Shown: piece after piece, positions 36,059 through 45,179 of the stretch
How the letters are laid out: the number at the start of each line of letters is the position of its first letter
Position numbering within the stretch: position 1 is the stretch's first letter
Source of the DNA: Streptomyces sp. NBC_01476
GTDB taxonomy: Bacteria; Actinomycetota; Actinomycetes; Streptomycetales; Streptomycetaceae
Assembly: GCF_036227265.1 (NCBI RefSeq)
Contig: NZ_CP109446.1
Location: forward strand, 967,501 to 1,031,500
Reading direction: 5' to 3'
Length of the DNA: 64,000 nt
Translations under genes and position numbers: made by a program
The notes under the pieces: model-generated
Database searches by the model: none
Told to the model about the DNA's origin: nothing
The model's input: only the letters and a program-made list of their open reading frames with translations

Positions 36059-36295
36059 TCACCGCTGATGGAACTGGGGGATGATCAGATACAGCCCGTA
36101 CAGCACCGCCGCCGCACAGACAGCAAAGCACGCACCGGCACTGACCTGCGCAAACGTACCATTGCCGCCTTCGGAGCGCACCGTGTCGCGTTCGGCGAGC
36201 GCGCGTACTCCGAGGGCGAAGACCGCCACCACACCGATGGTGGCACCGATACTCACCACGGCAACCTCTCCGAGGGATCCCCAGTCGATGCTCAT
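36059..36295 (-). CDS. small membrane protein downstream of PiT transporter
   Basis: 78 residues: two hydrophobic segments (VAVVSIGATIGVVAVFALGV and SAGACFAVCAAAVLYGLYLII) with a polar loop. AAGGGAGAAAGGG lies just before the ATG. It follows the PiT gene by 37 bases and is probably an accessory membrane protein of that operon; function unrecognised. Confidence 0.75.
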   Translation of the reverse strand: MSIDWGSLGEVAVVSIGATIGVVAVFALGVRALAERDTVRSEGGNGTFAQVSAGACFAVCAAAVLYGLYLIIPQFHQR

Positions 36296-36332
36296 GTTCC
36301 CTTTCTCCCTTCCTCTCGGCTGACTGTTCGGC

Positions 36333-37481
36333 TCAGGCGCTCACGCCGGCCTGGGCCGGCGGGCGGACCGCGGTGGTGGGGGCGTTGTTGACGTTCGCCG
36401 CGTGGACCGGGTTGCGGCGGGACAGCACCACGATGACCGCGGCGACGGCCAGCGCCGCGACGGCGATCAGCACGGTGCCGAGGGTGCCGCCGTGCACCAC
36501 CGCACTGGCGGCCAGCGCGCCCACCACGCCGGCGGCCGGCAGCGTCACCAGCCAGGCCAGCGCCATCTGACCGGCCGTCCCCCAGCGCACCTCGGCGAGC
36601 TTGCGGCCGATGCCGGCACCGAGGATGCCGCCGGAGCAGACCTGGGTGGTGGACAGCGCGAACCCGAGGTTGGCGGAGGTGAGGATCACCGCGGTGGAGG
36701 CGGACTCGGCGGCGAAGCCCTGCGGGGACTCGATGTCGACGATGCCCTTGCCCATGGTGCGGATGATCCGCCAGCCGCCGATGTAGGTGCCCATCGCGAT
36801 GGCGAGCCCCGCGGTGAGGATCACCCAGACCGGCGGGCCGGCGTTCTTGCCCAGGGCGCCGCAGGAGATCAGCGCGAGCGTGATGACGCCCATGGTCTTC
36901 TGCGCGTCGTTGGTGCCGTGCGCGAGGGAGACCAGGGAGGCCGAGGCGACCTGGCCCGCCCGGAAGCCCTTGGAGACGGTGTCCTTCTTGGTCCGCTGGG
37001 TGAGCCGGTAGGCGAGGTAGGTGGCGCCCAGCGCGGCCAGGCCGGCCACGACCGGGGAGGCGACGGCGGGAATCAGGATCTTCTCCACGACCATGTCGAA
37101 GTGCACGCCGCTGCGGCCGGCGCCCACCCACACCGCGCCGATCAGGCCGCCGAAGAGCGCGTGCGAGGAACTGGACGGCAGACCCAGGAGCCAGGTCATG
37201 AGATTCCACAAAATCGCCCCCACCAGCCCGGCGAAGATCATGCCGGGCGTGACGAGGGCGTCGTTGACGATGCCGCCGGAGATCGTCTTGGCGACCTCGG
37301 TCGACAGGAACGCACCGACCAGATTCAGCGCGCCGCTGATCAGCACGGCCACTTTGGGCCGCAGCGCGCCGGTCGCGATGGAGGTGGCCATCGCGTTGGC
37401 GGTGTCATGGAATCCGTTGGTGAAGTCGAAGGCCAGAGCCGTGACGATGACCATTGCCACAAGGAAGGTGATGTGGTCCAT
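36333..37481 (-). CDS. PiT family inorganic phosphate transporter
   Basis: 382 residues, ~10 helices. The family repeat GFHDTANAMATSIATGAL (residues 22-40) and its second copy SLAHGTNDAQKTMGV (near 195) are the PiT signature motifs. Low-affinity, proton- or metal-coupled phosphate uptake. The family's usual cytoplasmic loop is short. Upstream there are 135 bases of gap; I see no clear PHO box. Confidence 0.94.
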   Translation of the reverse strand: MDHITFLVAMVIVTALAFDFTNGFHDTANAMATSIATGALRPKVAVLISGALNLVGAFLSTEVAKTISGGIVNDALVTPGMIFAGLVGAILWNLMTWLLGLPSSSSHALFGGLIGAVWVGAGRSGVHFDMVVEKILIPAVASPVVAGLAALGATYLAYRLTQRTKKDTVSKGFRAGQVASASLVSLAHGTNDAQKTMGVITLALISCGALGKNAGPPVWVILTAGLAIAMGTYIGGWRIIRTMGKGIVDIESPQGFAAESASTAVILTSANLGFALSTTQVCSGGILGAGIGRKLAEVRWGTAGQMALAWLVTLPAAGVVGALAASAVVHGGTLGTVLIAVAALAVAAVIVVLSRRNPVHAANVNNAPTTAVRPPAQAGVSA

Positions 37482-37616
37482 CTCACCAATTAAGCAGGGG
37501 CAGGCGTACGAACAGGGAAGGACACGTGAAGGTGCGGTACACGGCGGGGACCGGTCAGCGAGCGTCGCGGACCCGGCTGTTCGCCCTCTTCCCGCAGGCC
37601 TGCGGCCTGTCCCGGC

Positions 37617-38597
37617 TCAGCCCTGGGACCGGGTGTCCGCAGCGCCGGTGCGGGCCCACTCCTCGTCCGGTGCGGCCAGCAGGGCGCTGATCCGGGCGGC
37701 CGGCGGCAGGGGGCCGTGGTCGCCGGTGACCCGCAGGGCGGCGCCTGCCGTGAGGTGGGCCAGCCGCAGCGCCCGCGGCACGCTCTCGCCCCGGTGCAGT
37801 CCGGCGAGGAAGCCGGCCGCGAACGCGTCGCCCGCACCCACCGGTTCCACGACGTCGGTCCGCAGCGCGGGCACGGTGTACGGGTCAGGCCCGTCGTAGG
37901 CGGTGGCCGCGCGGCCACCGTCCTTGACGACGAGCAGCCGCGGGCCGGGCAGCAGGGCGCGTACGTCGCCGGGGCCGGTGATGCCCGCGCCCCACAGGGC
38001 CTGGGCCTCGTCCAGCCCGACGAAGACCAGGTCGGCCCGGTCGGCGAGGCCGCGCAGCACGCCGGGGGCGGCGCCGTCGGTCCACAGCGCGGGGCGGTGG
38101 TTGACGTCGAAGCTCACCGGGTGCGGACCGCGCAGCGCCTCCTCGACCAGCAGCAGGCAGGAGGCCGACAGCGCGGCGGTGATCCCGGTCAGGTGCAGCG
38201 TGCCGGCGTCCTGGACGGCGGTGTCGTCGAGCAGGTCGGGTCCGAGGGCGGAGGCGGCGGAGCCCTGCCGGTAGTAGTGGACCCGGGTCGCCACCGCCGC
38301 GGGGTCCTTCACCAGCAGTCCGGTCGGGCGGTGCGGGTCGGTGCGCACCGCGCTGACGTCCACGCCCCGGGCGGCCACCTCGGCGCGCACCCGCTGCCCG
38401 AACGGGTCGTCGCCGAGCGCGGAGACCCAGCGGGCGGGCACCCCGTGGTCGGCGAGGTACATCGCCACATTGGACTCGGCGCCGGCCACCGCGATCCGCA
38501 GGGCCGCCGCGCCGGCCAGCGGCCCCACCGGTTCTGGGACCAGGGCGGCCATCGTCTCGCCGACGCAGACCACCGGCCCTGCCACCGTCGAGGTCAC
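37617..38597 (-). CDS. PfkB-family 2-keto-3-deoxy sugar-acid kinase
   Basis: 326 residues, GTG start overlapping the aldolase stop (GTGA). Ribokinase fold: VCVGETMAALVP, AGAESNVAMYLADHG, FDVNHRPALW and the C-terminal anion hole/catalytic Asp DVVEPVGAGDAFAAGF. Sequence style matches 2-keto-3-deoxygluconate kinase (KdgK). In this operon the likely substrate is 2-keto-3-deoxygalactonate (from the DgoD-like dehydratase), giving the 6-phosphate used by the aldolase. Confidence 0.9.
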   Translation of the reverse strand: MTSTVAGPVVCVGETMAALVPEPVGPLAGAAALRIAVAGAESNVAMYLADHGVPARWVSALGDDPFGQRVRAEVAARGVDVSAVRTDPHRPTGLLVKDPAAVATRVHYYRQGSAASALGPDLLDDTAVQDAGTLHLTGITAALSASCLLLVEEALRGPHPVSFDVNHRPALWTDGAAPGVLRGLADRADLVFVGLDEAQALWGAGITGPGDVRALLPGPRLLVVKDGGRAATAYDGPDPYTVPALRTDVVEPVGAGDAFAAGFLAGLHRGESVPRALRLAHLTAGAALRVTGDHGPLPPAARISALLAAPDEEWARTGAADTRSQG

Positions 38598-39226
38598 TGG
38601 CCGGCCTCCGCCGCCACCGCAAGGAAGGTGGCCGCCCGCGCCCGCAGTCCGGCCAGGTCGCCGCCGTCCGCGGCGTCCCCCAGCAGCGGCGAGCCGACAC
38701 CGACGGCGACCGCCCCGGCGGCGAAGTAGGCCCGGGCGGCAGCCGCGTCGACCCCGCCGACCGGCACGAAGGGCAGAGCGGGGAACGGGCCGCGCAGCGC
38801 CCGCAGATAGCCGGGGCCGCCGGCCTGCTCGGCGGGGAAGATCTTCAGCGCCTCCGCGCCCATCGCGAGCGCGGCCACCACATCGGTCGGGGTCATCACG
38901 CCCGCGAGCGCCGGCAGCCCCAACCGGCGGGCGGAGGTGACCCCGGAGCCGAGGCCGGGGGTGACCACGAAGTCGGCCCCGGCCGTGTGCGCGGCCCGCG
39001 CGTCCTCGGTGCTGAGCACGGTGCCGGCGCCCAGCGGCGCGGCGGGACCGAGTTCGGCCCGGGCCCTGGCTATCACCTCCAGGGCGCCGGCGCCGCTGAG
39101 CGACACCTCGATGAGCGCGACGCCTTCCTCGGCCAGCGCGACCACCGACCGGAAGGAGGCCTCGGGGTCGGTGCCGCGCACGATCGCGACGAGCCGGTGC
39201 GTACGCAGTGCGGCGAGCAGGTCCAT
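38594..39226 (-). CDS. KDPG/KDPGal aldolase (Eda/DgoA-type)
   Basis: 210 residues. (beta/alpha)8 class I aldolase: LVAIVRGTDPEASFRSVVAL, ALIEVSLSGAGALEVI with the catalytic Glu, GAGTVLSTEDARAAHTAGAD, and the Schiff-base Lys in GAEALKIFPAEQAGG. It cleaves 2-keto-3-deoxy-6-phosphogluconate or -galactonate to pyruvate and glyceraldehyde-3-phosphate; C4 epimers cannot be told apart from sequence. Coupled to the kinase and 266 bases after the epimerase gene. Confidence 0.9.
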   Translation of the reverse strand: MDLLAALRTHRLVAIVRGTDPEASFRSVVALAEEGVALIEVSLSGAGALEVIARARAELGPAAPLGAGTVLSTEDARAAHTAGADFVVTPGLGSGVTSARRLGLPALAGVMTPTDVVAALAMGAEALKIFPAEQAGGPGYLRALRGPFPALPFVPVGGVDAAAARAYFAAGAVAVGVGSPLLGDAADGGDLAGLRARAATFLAVAAEAGQ

Positions 39227-39492
39227 CTGCGGGGGGCCTTTCTACGGGGCGGGGAACGGCGGTCGGCCGCGGGGGCGGTGACGCGGGACCGGGGTCAGGG
39301 CGACGCGGCGGGCAGGAGTGGCCGGCCGCGGGACGCGGGGACAGCGGCAGAGCCGGGGTCGAGGACGGGACGAGGGCGAGGCGGGGTCAGGGCAGGGGCG
39401 AGGGCTGGGGCAGGGACGAGGGCAAGGCGGAGTCAGAGTGAGGACGAGGGAACGAGACGGCGTCAGGGCGAGGGCGGGGGGACAAGGCAGAG
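39227..39492. repeat. purine-rich imperfect repeat region
   Basis: A 266-base gap inside the galactose operon. The plus strand is strongly G/A rich, with imperfect copies of GGGACGAGGGCAAGGCGGAG and related GTCAGGGCGAGG blocks from about 39290 to 39500; the transcribed strand is therefore C/U-rich. No gene supported. It could slow transcription or mark an internal processing site. Confidence 0.6.
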
Positions 39493-40287
39493 TCAGGGCC
39501 GGGACGGCGGCGAGGCGGTGACCGTCAGCCGCCACCGGACCTCGCCCGTGTCCGGGACCCGGGCCGCGTCCTGCTCCCCCGCCGCCGCCAGGTCGAAGAC
39601 CCGGCCGAGCATCGGCTCGACGCCGATCGAGCGGTACGGGGCGGTCTCGGGGAAGCCGCCGAGGTTGCGCCACAGCGCGACGGAGGCCGGCTGGTCCGGG
39701 GCGTCCAGGGTGAAGCGGAGAGCGTCGGCGCCGTCCCGGACGGTCGCCTCCGCCGTGGCCACGATCGCGCCCAGCGCCGTACCGTCGTCCGGTCCGAGCC
39801 GGTCGAAGCGGGCACCGCCGGCCGCCACCGGCCAGGTGAAACCGTCCCAGTGGGCGCCGCCGTCCGGATAGCAGCGGCCGGGGGTGCCGTCCGGGACGGT
39901 GATCCGGCCGTCGGGGGAGACGTCGAGCAGCGCGTGCGCCGCCCACAGGAAGCGGTAACCGGGGGCGGCGGTCAGCCGGTAGTCGGCGACCACGGCACCG
40001 GGCAGCTCCCGCAGCCTGCGGGTGAGCCGGAAGTCGGGGCACCGCACCGATGCGGCGCCGTCCGCCACCGACCAGGGCCTGCTCCAGGCGTCGCCGTGGT
40101 CCGGGGTGCCCCGGACGGTGGGAACGCACTCCTCCAGCCCGCCGGCGTCGGCGAACGCGTCCCCCGGCGAGACTCCCGCCCGGCGGGGCTCGTCGCGGTG
40201 CCACAGCCACTCCCGGGCGCCGACCCGCAGCGACGTCCAGCGCCCGCCGAGCCCCGGTTCTGTGATCACCCGCACCGGACTCACCAT
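39493..40287 (-). CDS. aldose-1-epimerase-like (mutarotase) protein
   Basis: 264 residues. Galactose-mutarotase-like fold: RVITEPGLGGRWTSLRVG, an ECVPTVRGTPDHGDAW segment where the family has its general acid/base, YRFLWAAHALLDVS and RSIGVEPMLGRVFDL. It may equilibrate sugar anomers for the dehydrogenase in this operon. The ATG lies inside the last codons of the DgoD-like gene, so the genes overlap by seven bases. Sugar specificity is inferred from context. Confidence 0.78.
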   Translation of the reverse strand: MVSPVRVITEPGLGGRWTSLRVGAREWLWHRDEPRRAGVSPGDAFADAGGLEECVPTVRGTPDHGDAWSRPWSVADGAASVRCPDFRLTRRLRELPGAVVADYRLTAAPGYRFLWAAHALLDVSPDGRITVPDGTPGRCYPDGGAHWDGFTWPVAAGGARFDRLGPDDGTALGAIVATAEATVRDGADALRFTLDAPDQPASVALWRNLGGFPETAPYRSIGVEPMLGRVFDLAAAGEQDAARVPDTGEVRWRLTVTASPPSRP

Positions 40288-41426
40288 TCGGCGAACGACC
40301 CGTCGGGGTGCCGCCACACCGGGTTGCGCCAGGCGTGCCCGGCGCGGTCGGCGGCACGGACCGCGGCCTCGTCGACCGTGATGCCGAGGCCGGGCAGCGC
40401 GGTGCGGCGGGCGTGGCCGTCGACGAACCGGAAGGGTTCGGTGTCGACCAGGTAGGACAGCAGGTCGGCCTCCTTGTTGTAGTGGATGCCGAGGCTCTGC
40501 TCCTGGATGAGGAAGTTCGGTGTGCAGAAGGCGACTTGGAGGCTCGCGGCGAGCGATATCGGTCCCAGCGGGCAGTGCGGGGCCAGTTGCGCGCCGAAGG
40601 TCTCGGCGAGTGCGGCGATCCGGGTCACCTCGGTGATGCCGCCGGCGTGCGACAGGTCCGGCTGGGCGACGGCGATGCCGGCGCTGAGCACCGGCAGGAA
40701 CTCGGCCCGCCCGTAGAGCCGTTCGCCGGTGGCCAGCGGCACCGGGGTGGACGCGGCGAGCGACGCGGTCAGATGGCCGTACTCGGGCAGCAGCGGCTCC
40801 TCCACGAACAGCGGGTGCAGCGGGGCTATCGCGTGCAGCACCCGCCGGGCGCCGGCCGGGCTGAACCGGCCGTGGAAGTCGACCGCGACATCGCGGTCCT
40901 GGCCCAGCACCTCGCGGGCCGCGGCCACCCGGTCCACCACGGCGGCGGTGCCGGCCGGTGAGGTGAGCGGGTCGGTGCGGCCGGCCGCGTTCATCTTGAC
41001 CGCGGTGAAGCCGGCCTCGATCTGGGCGGCTATCTCCTCGGTGAGCCGGGCCGGTTCGTCGCCGCCGACCCAGGCGTAGACCCGTACCGCGTCGCGGACC
41101 GGGCCGCCGAGCAGGGCGTGCACGGGGGCGCCGTACGCCTTGCCCGCGATGTCCCACAGGGCGTGGTCGAGGCCGGCCACCGCACTGGAGAGCACCGGGC
41201 CGCCGCGGTAGAAGCCGGCCTTGGTGAGCACCTGCCAGTGGTCCTGGATCCGCAACGGGTCCTGGCCGATGAGGTGTTCGGAAAGGACCTCGACGGCGGC
41301 GCGGACCACTTCGGCCCGGCCCTCCACCACCGGTTCGCCCCAGCCGACGACCCCGTCGTCGGTCTCGATCCGGCAGAAGAGCCAGCGGGGCGGTACGAGG
41401 AAGGTCTCGATGCGGACGATCTTCAC
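40281..41426 (-). CDS. dgoD: galactonate dehydratase-like enolase-superfamily enzyme
   Basis: 381 residues, same length as E. coli DgoD and alike throughout from memory: IETDDGVVGWGEPVVEGRA, SSAVAGLDHALWDIAGKAYG, VDFHGRFS, LFVEEPLLPEY, QPDLSHAGGITE, LAPHCPLGPISLAASL and GIHYNKEADLL. Catalytic features of the mandelate racemase/DgoD branch are present (metal ligands Asp, Glu and Glu; His in APHCPLGP). It should dehydrate D-galactonate to 2-keto-3-deoxygalactonate. GTG start overlapping the regulator stop (GTGA), GGAGGG site. Confidence 0.93.
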   Translation of the reverse strand: MKIVRIETFLVPPRWLFCRIETDDGVVGWGEPVVEGRAEVVRAAVEVLSEHLIGQDPLRIQDHWQVLTKAGFYRGGPVLSSAVAGLDHALWDIAGKAYGAPVHALLGGPVRDAVRVYAWVGGDEPARLTEEIAAQIEAGFTAVKMNAAGRTDPLTSPAGTAAVVDRVAAAREVLGQDRDVAVDFHGRFSPAGARRVLHAIAPLHPLFVEEPLLPEYGHLTASLAASTPVPLATGERLYGRAEFLPVLSAGIAVAQPDLSHAGGITEVTRIAALAETFGAQLAPHCPLGPISLAASLQVAFCTPNFLIQEQSLGIHYNKEADLLSYLVDTEPFRFVDGHARRTALPGLGITVDEAAVRAADRAGHAWRNPVWRHPDGSFAEW

Positions 41427-42157
41427 CGGGCGCCCTCCACCGTGGCGTCGGTGCCGTGGACCAGGTCGAGGTCGCGCACGGCCTGCTCCAGCAGGGCCCG
41501 CATGGCGGCCTCCGCGGCGTCCGGGTCCTGGTCGCGGACCGCGTCGAGCACGGCGCGGTGGCTCGGTACCGGGTCCTCCCCGTGCGGTGAGCTGTGCACG
41601 ATCTCGTCGCGGTGGGCGAGGCCGGACTCGATCACCATCTCCATCCGTTCCAGCAGTTCGTTGTGGGTGGCGGCGAGCAGGGCGCGGTGGAAGGCGAGGT
41701 CCGCCTCGACGGCGTGCGCGGGCCCGCCGTCCTGCTCGCCCATCGCGGTGAGCGCCGCGTCGAGGGCGGTCAGGTCGGTGTCGGTGCGGCGCAGCGCGGC
41801 CAGCCGGATCGCGGCCGGCTCGATGATGCCGCGGACCTCCCCGAGGTTGCGCAGCAGCGCGAGGTCGGCGCCCGCTCCGGTGCCGCCGGCGAACTGCCAG
41901 CGCAGTACGTCGGCGTCGAGCAGGTTCCAGTCGGCACGGGGCCGTACGAAGGTGCCGCGTTTCTGCCGCGCGTCCACCATGCCCTTGGCCGCCAGCACCT
42001 TCAGCGATTCGCGCAGCGCGGTCAGACTGACGTCCAACTCGCTCTGCAGCGCTACGAGGTCGAGGGTCGCGCCCTCGGCGATCTCACCGCTGAGCACCCG
42101 GCGCGCGAGGGTCTCCACGGTCTGGCCGTGCACTCCGCGGCGCGCGTATGGCGTCAT
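41423..42157 (-). CDS. GntR/FadR-family transcription regulator (FCD domain)
   Basis: 244 residues. Winged-helix N-terminus (VETLARRVLSGEIAEGATLD, VSLTALRESLKVLAAKGMV, KRGTFVRP) and an FCD effector domain with metal/ligand His positions (DLAFHRALLAATHNELL, VPSHRAVLDAVRDQD). Placed directly before the DgoD-like gene and coupled to it, it is the probable repressor of the sugar-acid genes (compare DgoR in E. coli). Effector unknown; a galactonate-type acid is likely. Confidence 0.92.
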   Translation of the reverse strand: MTPYARRGVHGQTVETLARRVLSGEIAEGATLDLVALQSELDVSLTALRESLKVLAAKGMVDARQKRGTFVRPRADWNLLDADVLRWQFAGGTGAGADLALLRNLGEVRGIIEPAAIRLAALRRTDTDLTALDAALTAMGEQDGGPAHAVEADLAFHRALLAATHNELLERMEMVIESGLAHRDEIVHSSPHGEDPVPSHRAVLDAVRDQDPDAAEAAMRALLEQAVRDLDLVHGTDATVEGAR

Positions 42158-42222
42158 GTCGTTCTGCCTTTCTCCATGTCGGGTGCCATGTCAGATGGCG
42201 TGCCGGGCGGGTGGGGCGCCGG

Positions 42223-42984
42223 TCAGGCGGATGCCTTGACGACGCTCCAGCCGCCGTCCACCAGCAGGCTCGATCCGGTGATGTACGACGCTTCGGGGGA
42301 TGCCAGGAAGGCGATGGCGGCGGCTGCCTCGTCGGGTCTGCCGAAGCGGCCGGCCGCGGTCTCGGCCACGGACTTGTCCCGGTCCTCCTGCGGCACCCGG
42401 TCCCAGGCCGCGGTGAGGATCGGCCCCGGCAGGACGGCGTTGACCCGGACCTCGGGCCCGTACTCGACCGCGAGCTGCCCGGAGAGCGAGAGCAGGGCGC
42501 CCTTGGAGGCGGCGTAGGCGGGGTGGCCGGGGATGCCCTTGTGGGCGTGGACCGAGGAGGTCAGCACGACCGCGCCTTCGTTGGCGCGCAGGTCGGGCAG
42601 GAGCGTCTTGAAGCCGAGGAAGCCGCCGGTGAGGTTGACCGCCAGCTGCCGCTCCCAGGAGGCGAGGGTCATCTCACCGGCCGGTGTGACGTCCACCGTG
42701 TACGCGTTGCTGACCAGCACGCCGACCGGGCCGAAGGTGTGCGCCGCCGCGGCGACCCGGTCCCACGCCTGCGGTGAGGAGACGTCAGCGGTGACGAAGG
42801 CGGCCCGGCCGCCGCCGGCCCGGATGCCGGCCGCGACCGCTTCCCCGCTCTGCTCGGCGACGTCGGCCAGGACCACGGCCGCGCCCTCGGCCGCCAGACG
42901 CTGCGCGGTGGCGGCGCCGATCCCGGAGGCGGCGCCGGTGACGACTGCCACCCGTCCGGTGAATCGGGCTGCGGTGACGTTCAT
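42223..42984 (-). CDS. SDR-family dehydrogenase (candidate galactose/sugar 1-dehydrogenase)
   Basis: 253 residues. Classical SDR: NAD(P) motif VTGAASGIGAATAQ, VSNAYTVD, catalytic Ser in VVLTSSVHAH, YAASKG (Tyr/Lys) and a C-terminal GSSLLVDGGWSVV. Context suggests oxidation of free galactose (or another aldose) to the lactone feeding the DgoD-like dehydratase; sequence alone only says SDR. It starts at ATG 42984 behind GAGGAG. Confidence 0.88.
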   Translation of the reverse strand: MNVTAARFTGRVAVVTGAASGIGAATAQRLAAEGAAVVLADVAEQSGEAVAAGIRAGGGRAAFVTADVSSPQAWDRVAAAAHTFGPVGVLVSNAYTVDVTPAGEMTLASWERQLAVNLTGGFLGFKTLLPDLRANEGAVVLTSSVHAHKGIPGHPAYAASKGALLSLSGQLAVEYGPEVRVNAVLPGPILTAAWDRVPQEDRDKSVAETAAGRFGRPDEAAAAIAFLASPEASYITGSSLLVDGGWSVVKASA

Positions 42985-43058
42985 GTGGCGGTTCGTCTCC
43001 TCGGGGTGGGCGCTTCTCGGCGACTTTAGTGAGGTGCTCGGTGCTGGGCCGGGAGGTC

Positions 43059-45179
43059 TCATCGCCCGGTCGGGTCCAGCAGCTCGATCAGGTCGGCGTC
43101 GTACGTCGCGGTCCACGCCAGCGGCAGGCCGTAGTGGAGCAGATGGGCGCCGCTGTACTCGGTGCCGGTGGCGGTGTCCCGGTAGCGGGCGGCCGGGTCG
43201 AGGCCGCGCAGCCGCAGCCGGGCCGGGCGGCCGGGGACCAGGGGCGCCCCGTCGAGCCGGCCGGTGCTCCAGGCGGCGACGACGGTACGGCCGCCGCCGG
43301 GTGCGTCGTACTGCACGCCGCAGGTGGCGTCGGTGGGGGCGCCGAGCAGCCGGGCCTGTCCGTGGTGGATCACCTCGCGCAGGTGCTTGTACCGGGCGAC
43401 CCAGGCGGCGGCCTCGGCGCGCTGCCCGGCGCTCCAGTGCCGCAGGTCCGCGCCGATGCCGAGCACGCCGGCAGCGGCGAGCACGAAGCGGAAGGCGAGC
43501 GAGCGGGGCCGCGGGTCGAAGACGCCGGGGGCGTCGGTGACCCAGCTGCTCATGGTGTGCGGGGCGTGGGCGTGCAGATAGCCGTACTGGATGGCGAGCC
43601 GGTCCAGCGGGGCGGTGTTGTCGCTGGGCCAGACCACGTCGGTACGGGCCAAGGTGGCGTGTTCGATCCGGGCGCCGCCGCCGGCGCAGCCCTCGACGGT
43701 GACCTGCGGGTGGCGTGCCCGCAGGTGGTCGAGCACCCGGAGGTAGCCGGCCACATGGGCGGCGTCCAGGTCCTGCTCCCCCGCGGGTCCTGCGCCGGGC
43801 CGGCCGCGTTCGGTGGGCGGCCGGTTCATGTCCCACTTCAGGTAGCTGATGTCGTGGCCGCCGAGCAGTGTGTCGAGGGTGCCGATGACGAAGTCCTGGA
43901 CGTCCGGGCGGCCGAGGTCGAGCAGCAGCTGCTCGCGGACCAGGGTGGCGGTGCGCCCCTCGGTCCGGTAGACCCAGTCAGGGTGCTCGGCGTACAGGCG
44001 GGAGGCGGGGCTGACCGCCTCGGGTTCCACCCACAGGCCGAAGTCCATCCCGGTGGCGCGGACCTGGGCGATGAAGTCGTCGAAGCCGGCCGGGAAGGCG
44101 GCCGGATCGGGCTGCCAGTCGCCGAGGCCGCCCTTCTCGTCGAGCCGGCCGGTGAACCAGCCGTCGTCCACCACGAAGAGTTCGACGCCCATCCCGGCGG
44201 CGATCCGGGCGAGTTCGAGCTGCGCGCCGGCCTGGACGTCGAAGCCGGTGGCCTCCCAGGAGTTGTAGAGCACCTTGCGGGTCCGGTGCAGCCTGTCGCC
44301 GGCCAGCTGCCGCTCGTAGCGGTGCCAGACGCGGGACAGGCCGTCGAGTCCTCCGGGGCTGAAGGCGCAGGCGAGCCGCGGGGTGGTGAGCGCTCCGCCG
44401 GGGCGCAGCAGGACGGCCCCCTCGTGGGGGACCCGGCCCGCTCTGATCCGGACCGCGCCGCCGGGTTCGGCGTCGGTGGTGATGTGCCAGTTCCCCGACC
44501 ACTCCAGGGCGAGGCCGTAGGCGGGGCCGTCGGTCTCGGCGGCGTCCTGGACGGCGAGCCAGGGGGCGTAGGCGTGCCCCGGGGTGCCCTGGGTGGAGGC
44601 CATCTCGAACCGGCCGCGGACCAGGTCCAGTTGGTGGCGCTGGAACTCCTGCGCCCACTGCCCGGCGAGGTAGGTCAGCCGCGCACCGGCCCGCACGGGG
44701 ACGTTGACGGCGGCGGAGTCGAGGTTCTCCAGGTGGAGTTCTTCGGCGCCGAGGTTGGTGAACTCGGCCCAGCGCAGGATCACATCGGTGCCGGGCACAG
44801 CCGCGTAGTGGAGCGCCACCCGCAGTCCGGTCGGCTCGTCGGTGAACTCCAGCCGCAGCGTGCGGTCTTCGTCACCGCCGGCGCCGGTGAAGGTCCACCA
44901 CAGGCCGCGCTCGCCGCCGGGCCGGCGGACGGTGAGGTCGGCGCCGGTGAACGGCCGCAGCCCGTAGGGGAGGTACTCGGCGGGTGCCGCGTCGGCGGGG
45001 GTGATGAAGTGGGTGCGCCGGGTGGCGGGCAGCACCGGCGGCCCGGTCTCGGCGCCGTGCGGTCCCCAGGCGGCGAGTTCCGCCCACCGGCCGCCGTCCG
45101 CGAGCCGTACCGCGTACACGGTGTGCTCGGTGCGCAGCAGCCACGGGCCGGCCGGGAACTCCTGTGGGGCGATGGTCAC
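43059..45179 (-). CDS. alpha-galactosidase, GH36 family (cytoplasmic)
   Basis: 706 residues, no signal peptide. N-terminal beta-supersandwich (~1-280), then a TIM barrel: LFVVDDGWFTGR, LWVEPEAVSP, the nucleophile in DISYLKWDMNRPP (Asp ~449) and the acid/base in VVWPSDNTAPLDR (Asp ~519), and C-terminal beta domain. It hydrolyses terminal alpha-galactose from raffinose-type oligosaccharides or galactomannan fragments imported by the adjacent ABC system. GTG start overlapping the permease stop (GTGA). Confidence 0.95.
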   Translation of the reverse strand: MTIAPQEFPAGPWLLRTEHTVYAVRLADGGRWAELAAWGPHGAETGPPVLPATRRTHFITPADAAPAEYLPYGLRPFTGADLTVRRPGGERGLWWTFTGAGGDEDRTLRLEFTDEPTGLRVALHYAAVPGTDVILRWAEFTNLGAEELHLENLDSAAVNVPVRAGARLTYLAGQWAQEFQRHQLDLVRGRFEMASTQGTPGHAYAPWLAVQDAAETDGPAYGLALEWSGNWHITTDAEPGGAVRIRAGRVPHEGAVLLRPGGALTTPRLACAFSPGGLDGLSRVWHRYERQLAGDRLHRTRKVLYNSWEATGFDVQAGAQLELARIAAGMGVELFVVDDGWFTGRLDEKGGLGDWQPDPAAFPAGFDDFIAQVRATGMDFGLWVEPEAVSPASRLYAEHPDWVYRTEGRTATLVREQLLLDLGRPDVQDFVIGTLDTLLGGHDISYLKWDMNRPPTERGRPGAGPAGEQDLDAAHVAGYLRVLDHLRARHPQVTVEGCAGGGARIEHATLARTDVVWPSDNTAPLDRLAIQYGYLHAHAPHTMSSWVTDAPGVFDPRPRSLAFRFVLAAAGVLGIGADLRHWSAGQRAEAAAWVARYKHLREVIHHGQARLLGAPTDATCGVQYDAPGGGRTVVAAWSTGRLDGAPLVPGRPARLRLRGLDPAARYRDTATGTEYSGAHLLHYGLPLAWTATYDADLIELLDPTGR

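Noticed and set aside
39208-39441. A plus-strand frame in the purine-rich gap
   Set aside because: Arg/Gly-rich low-complexity translation that follows directly from the G/A-rich repeat; opposite to the operon direction.
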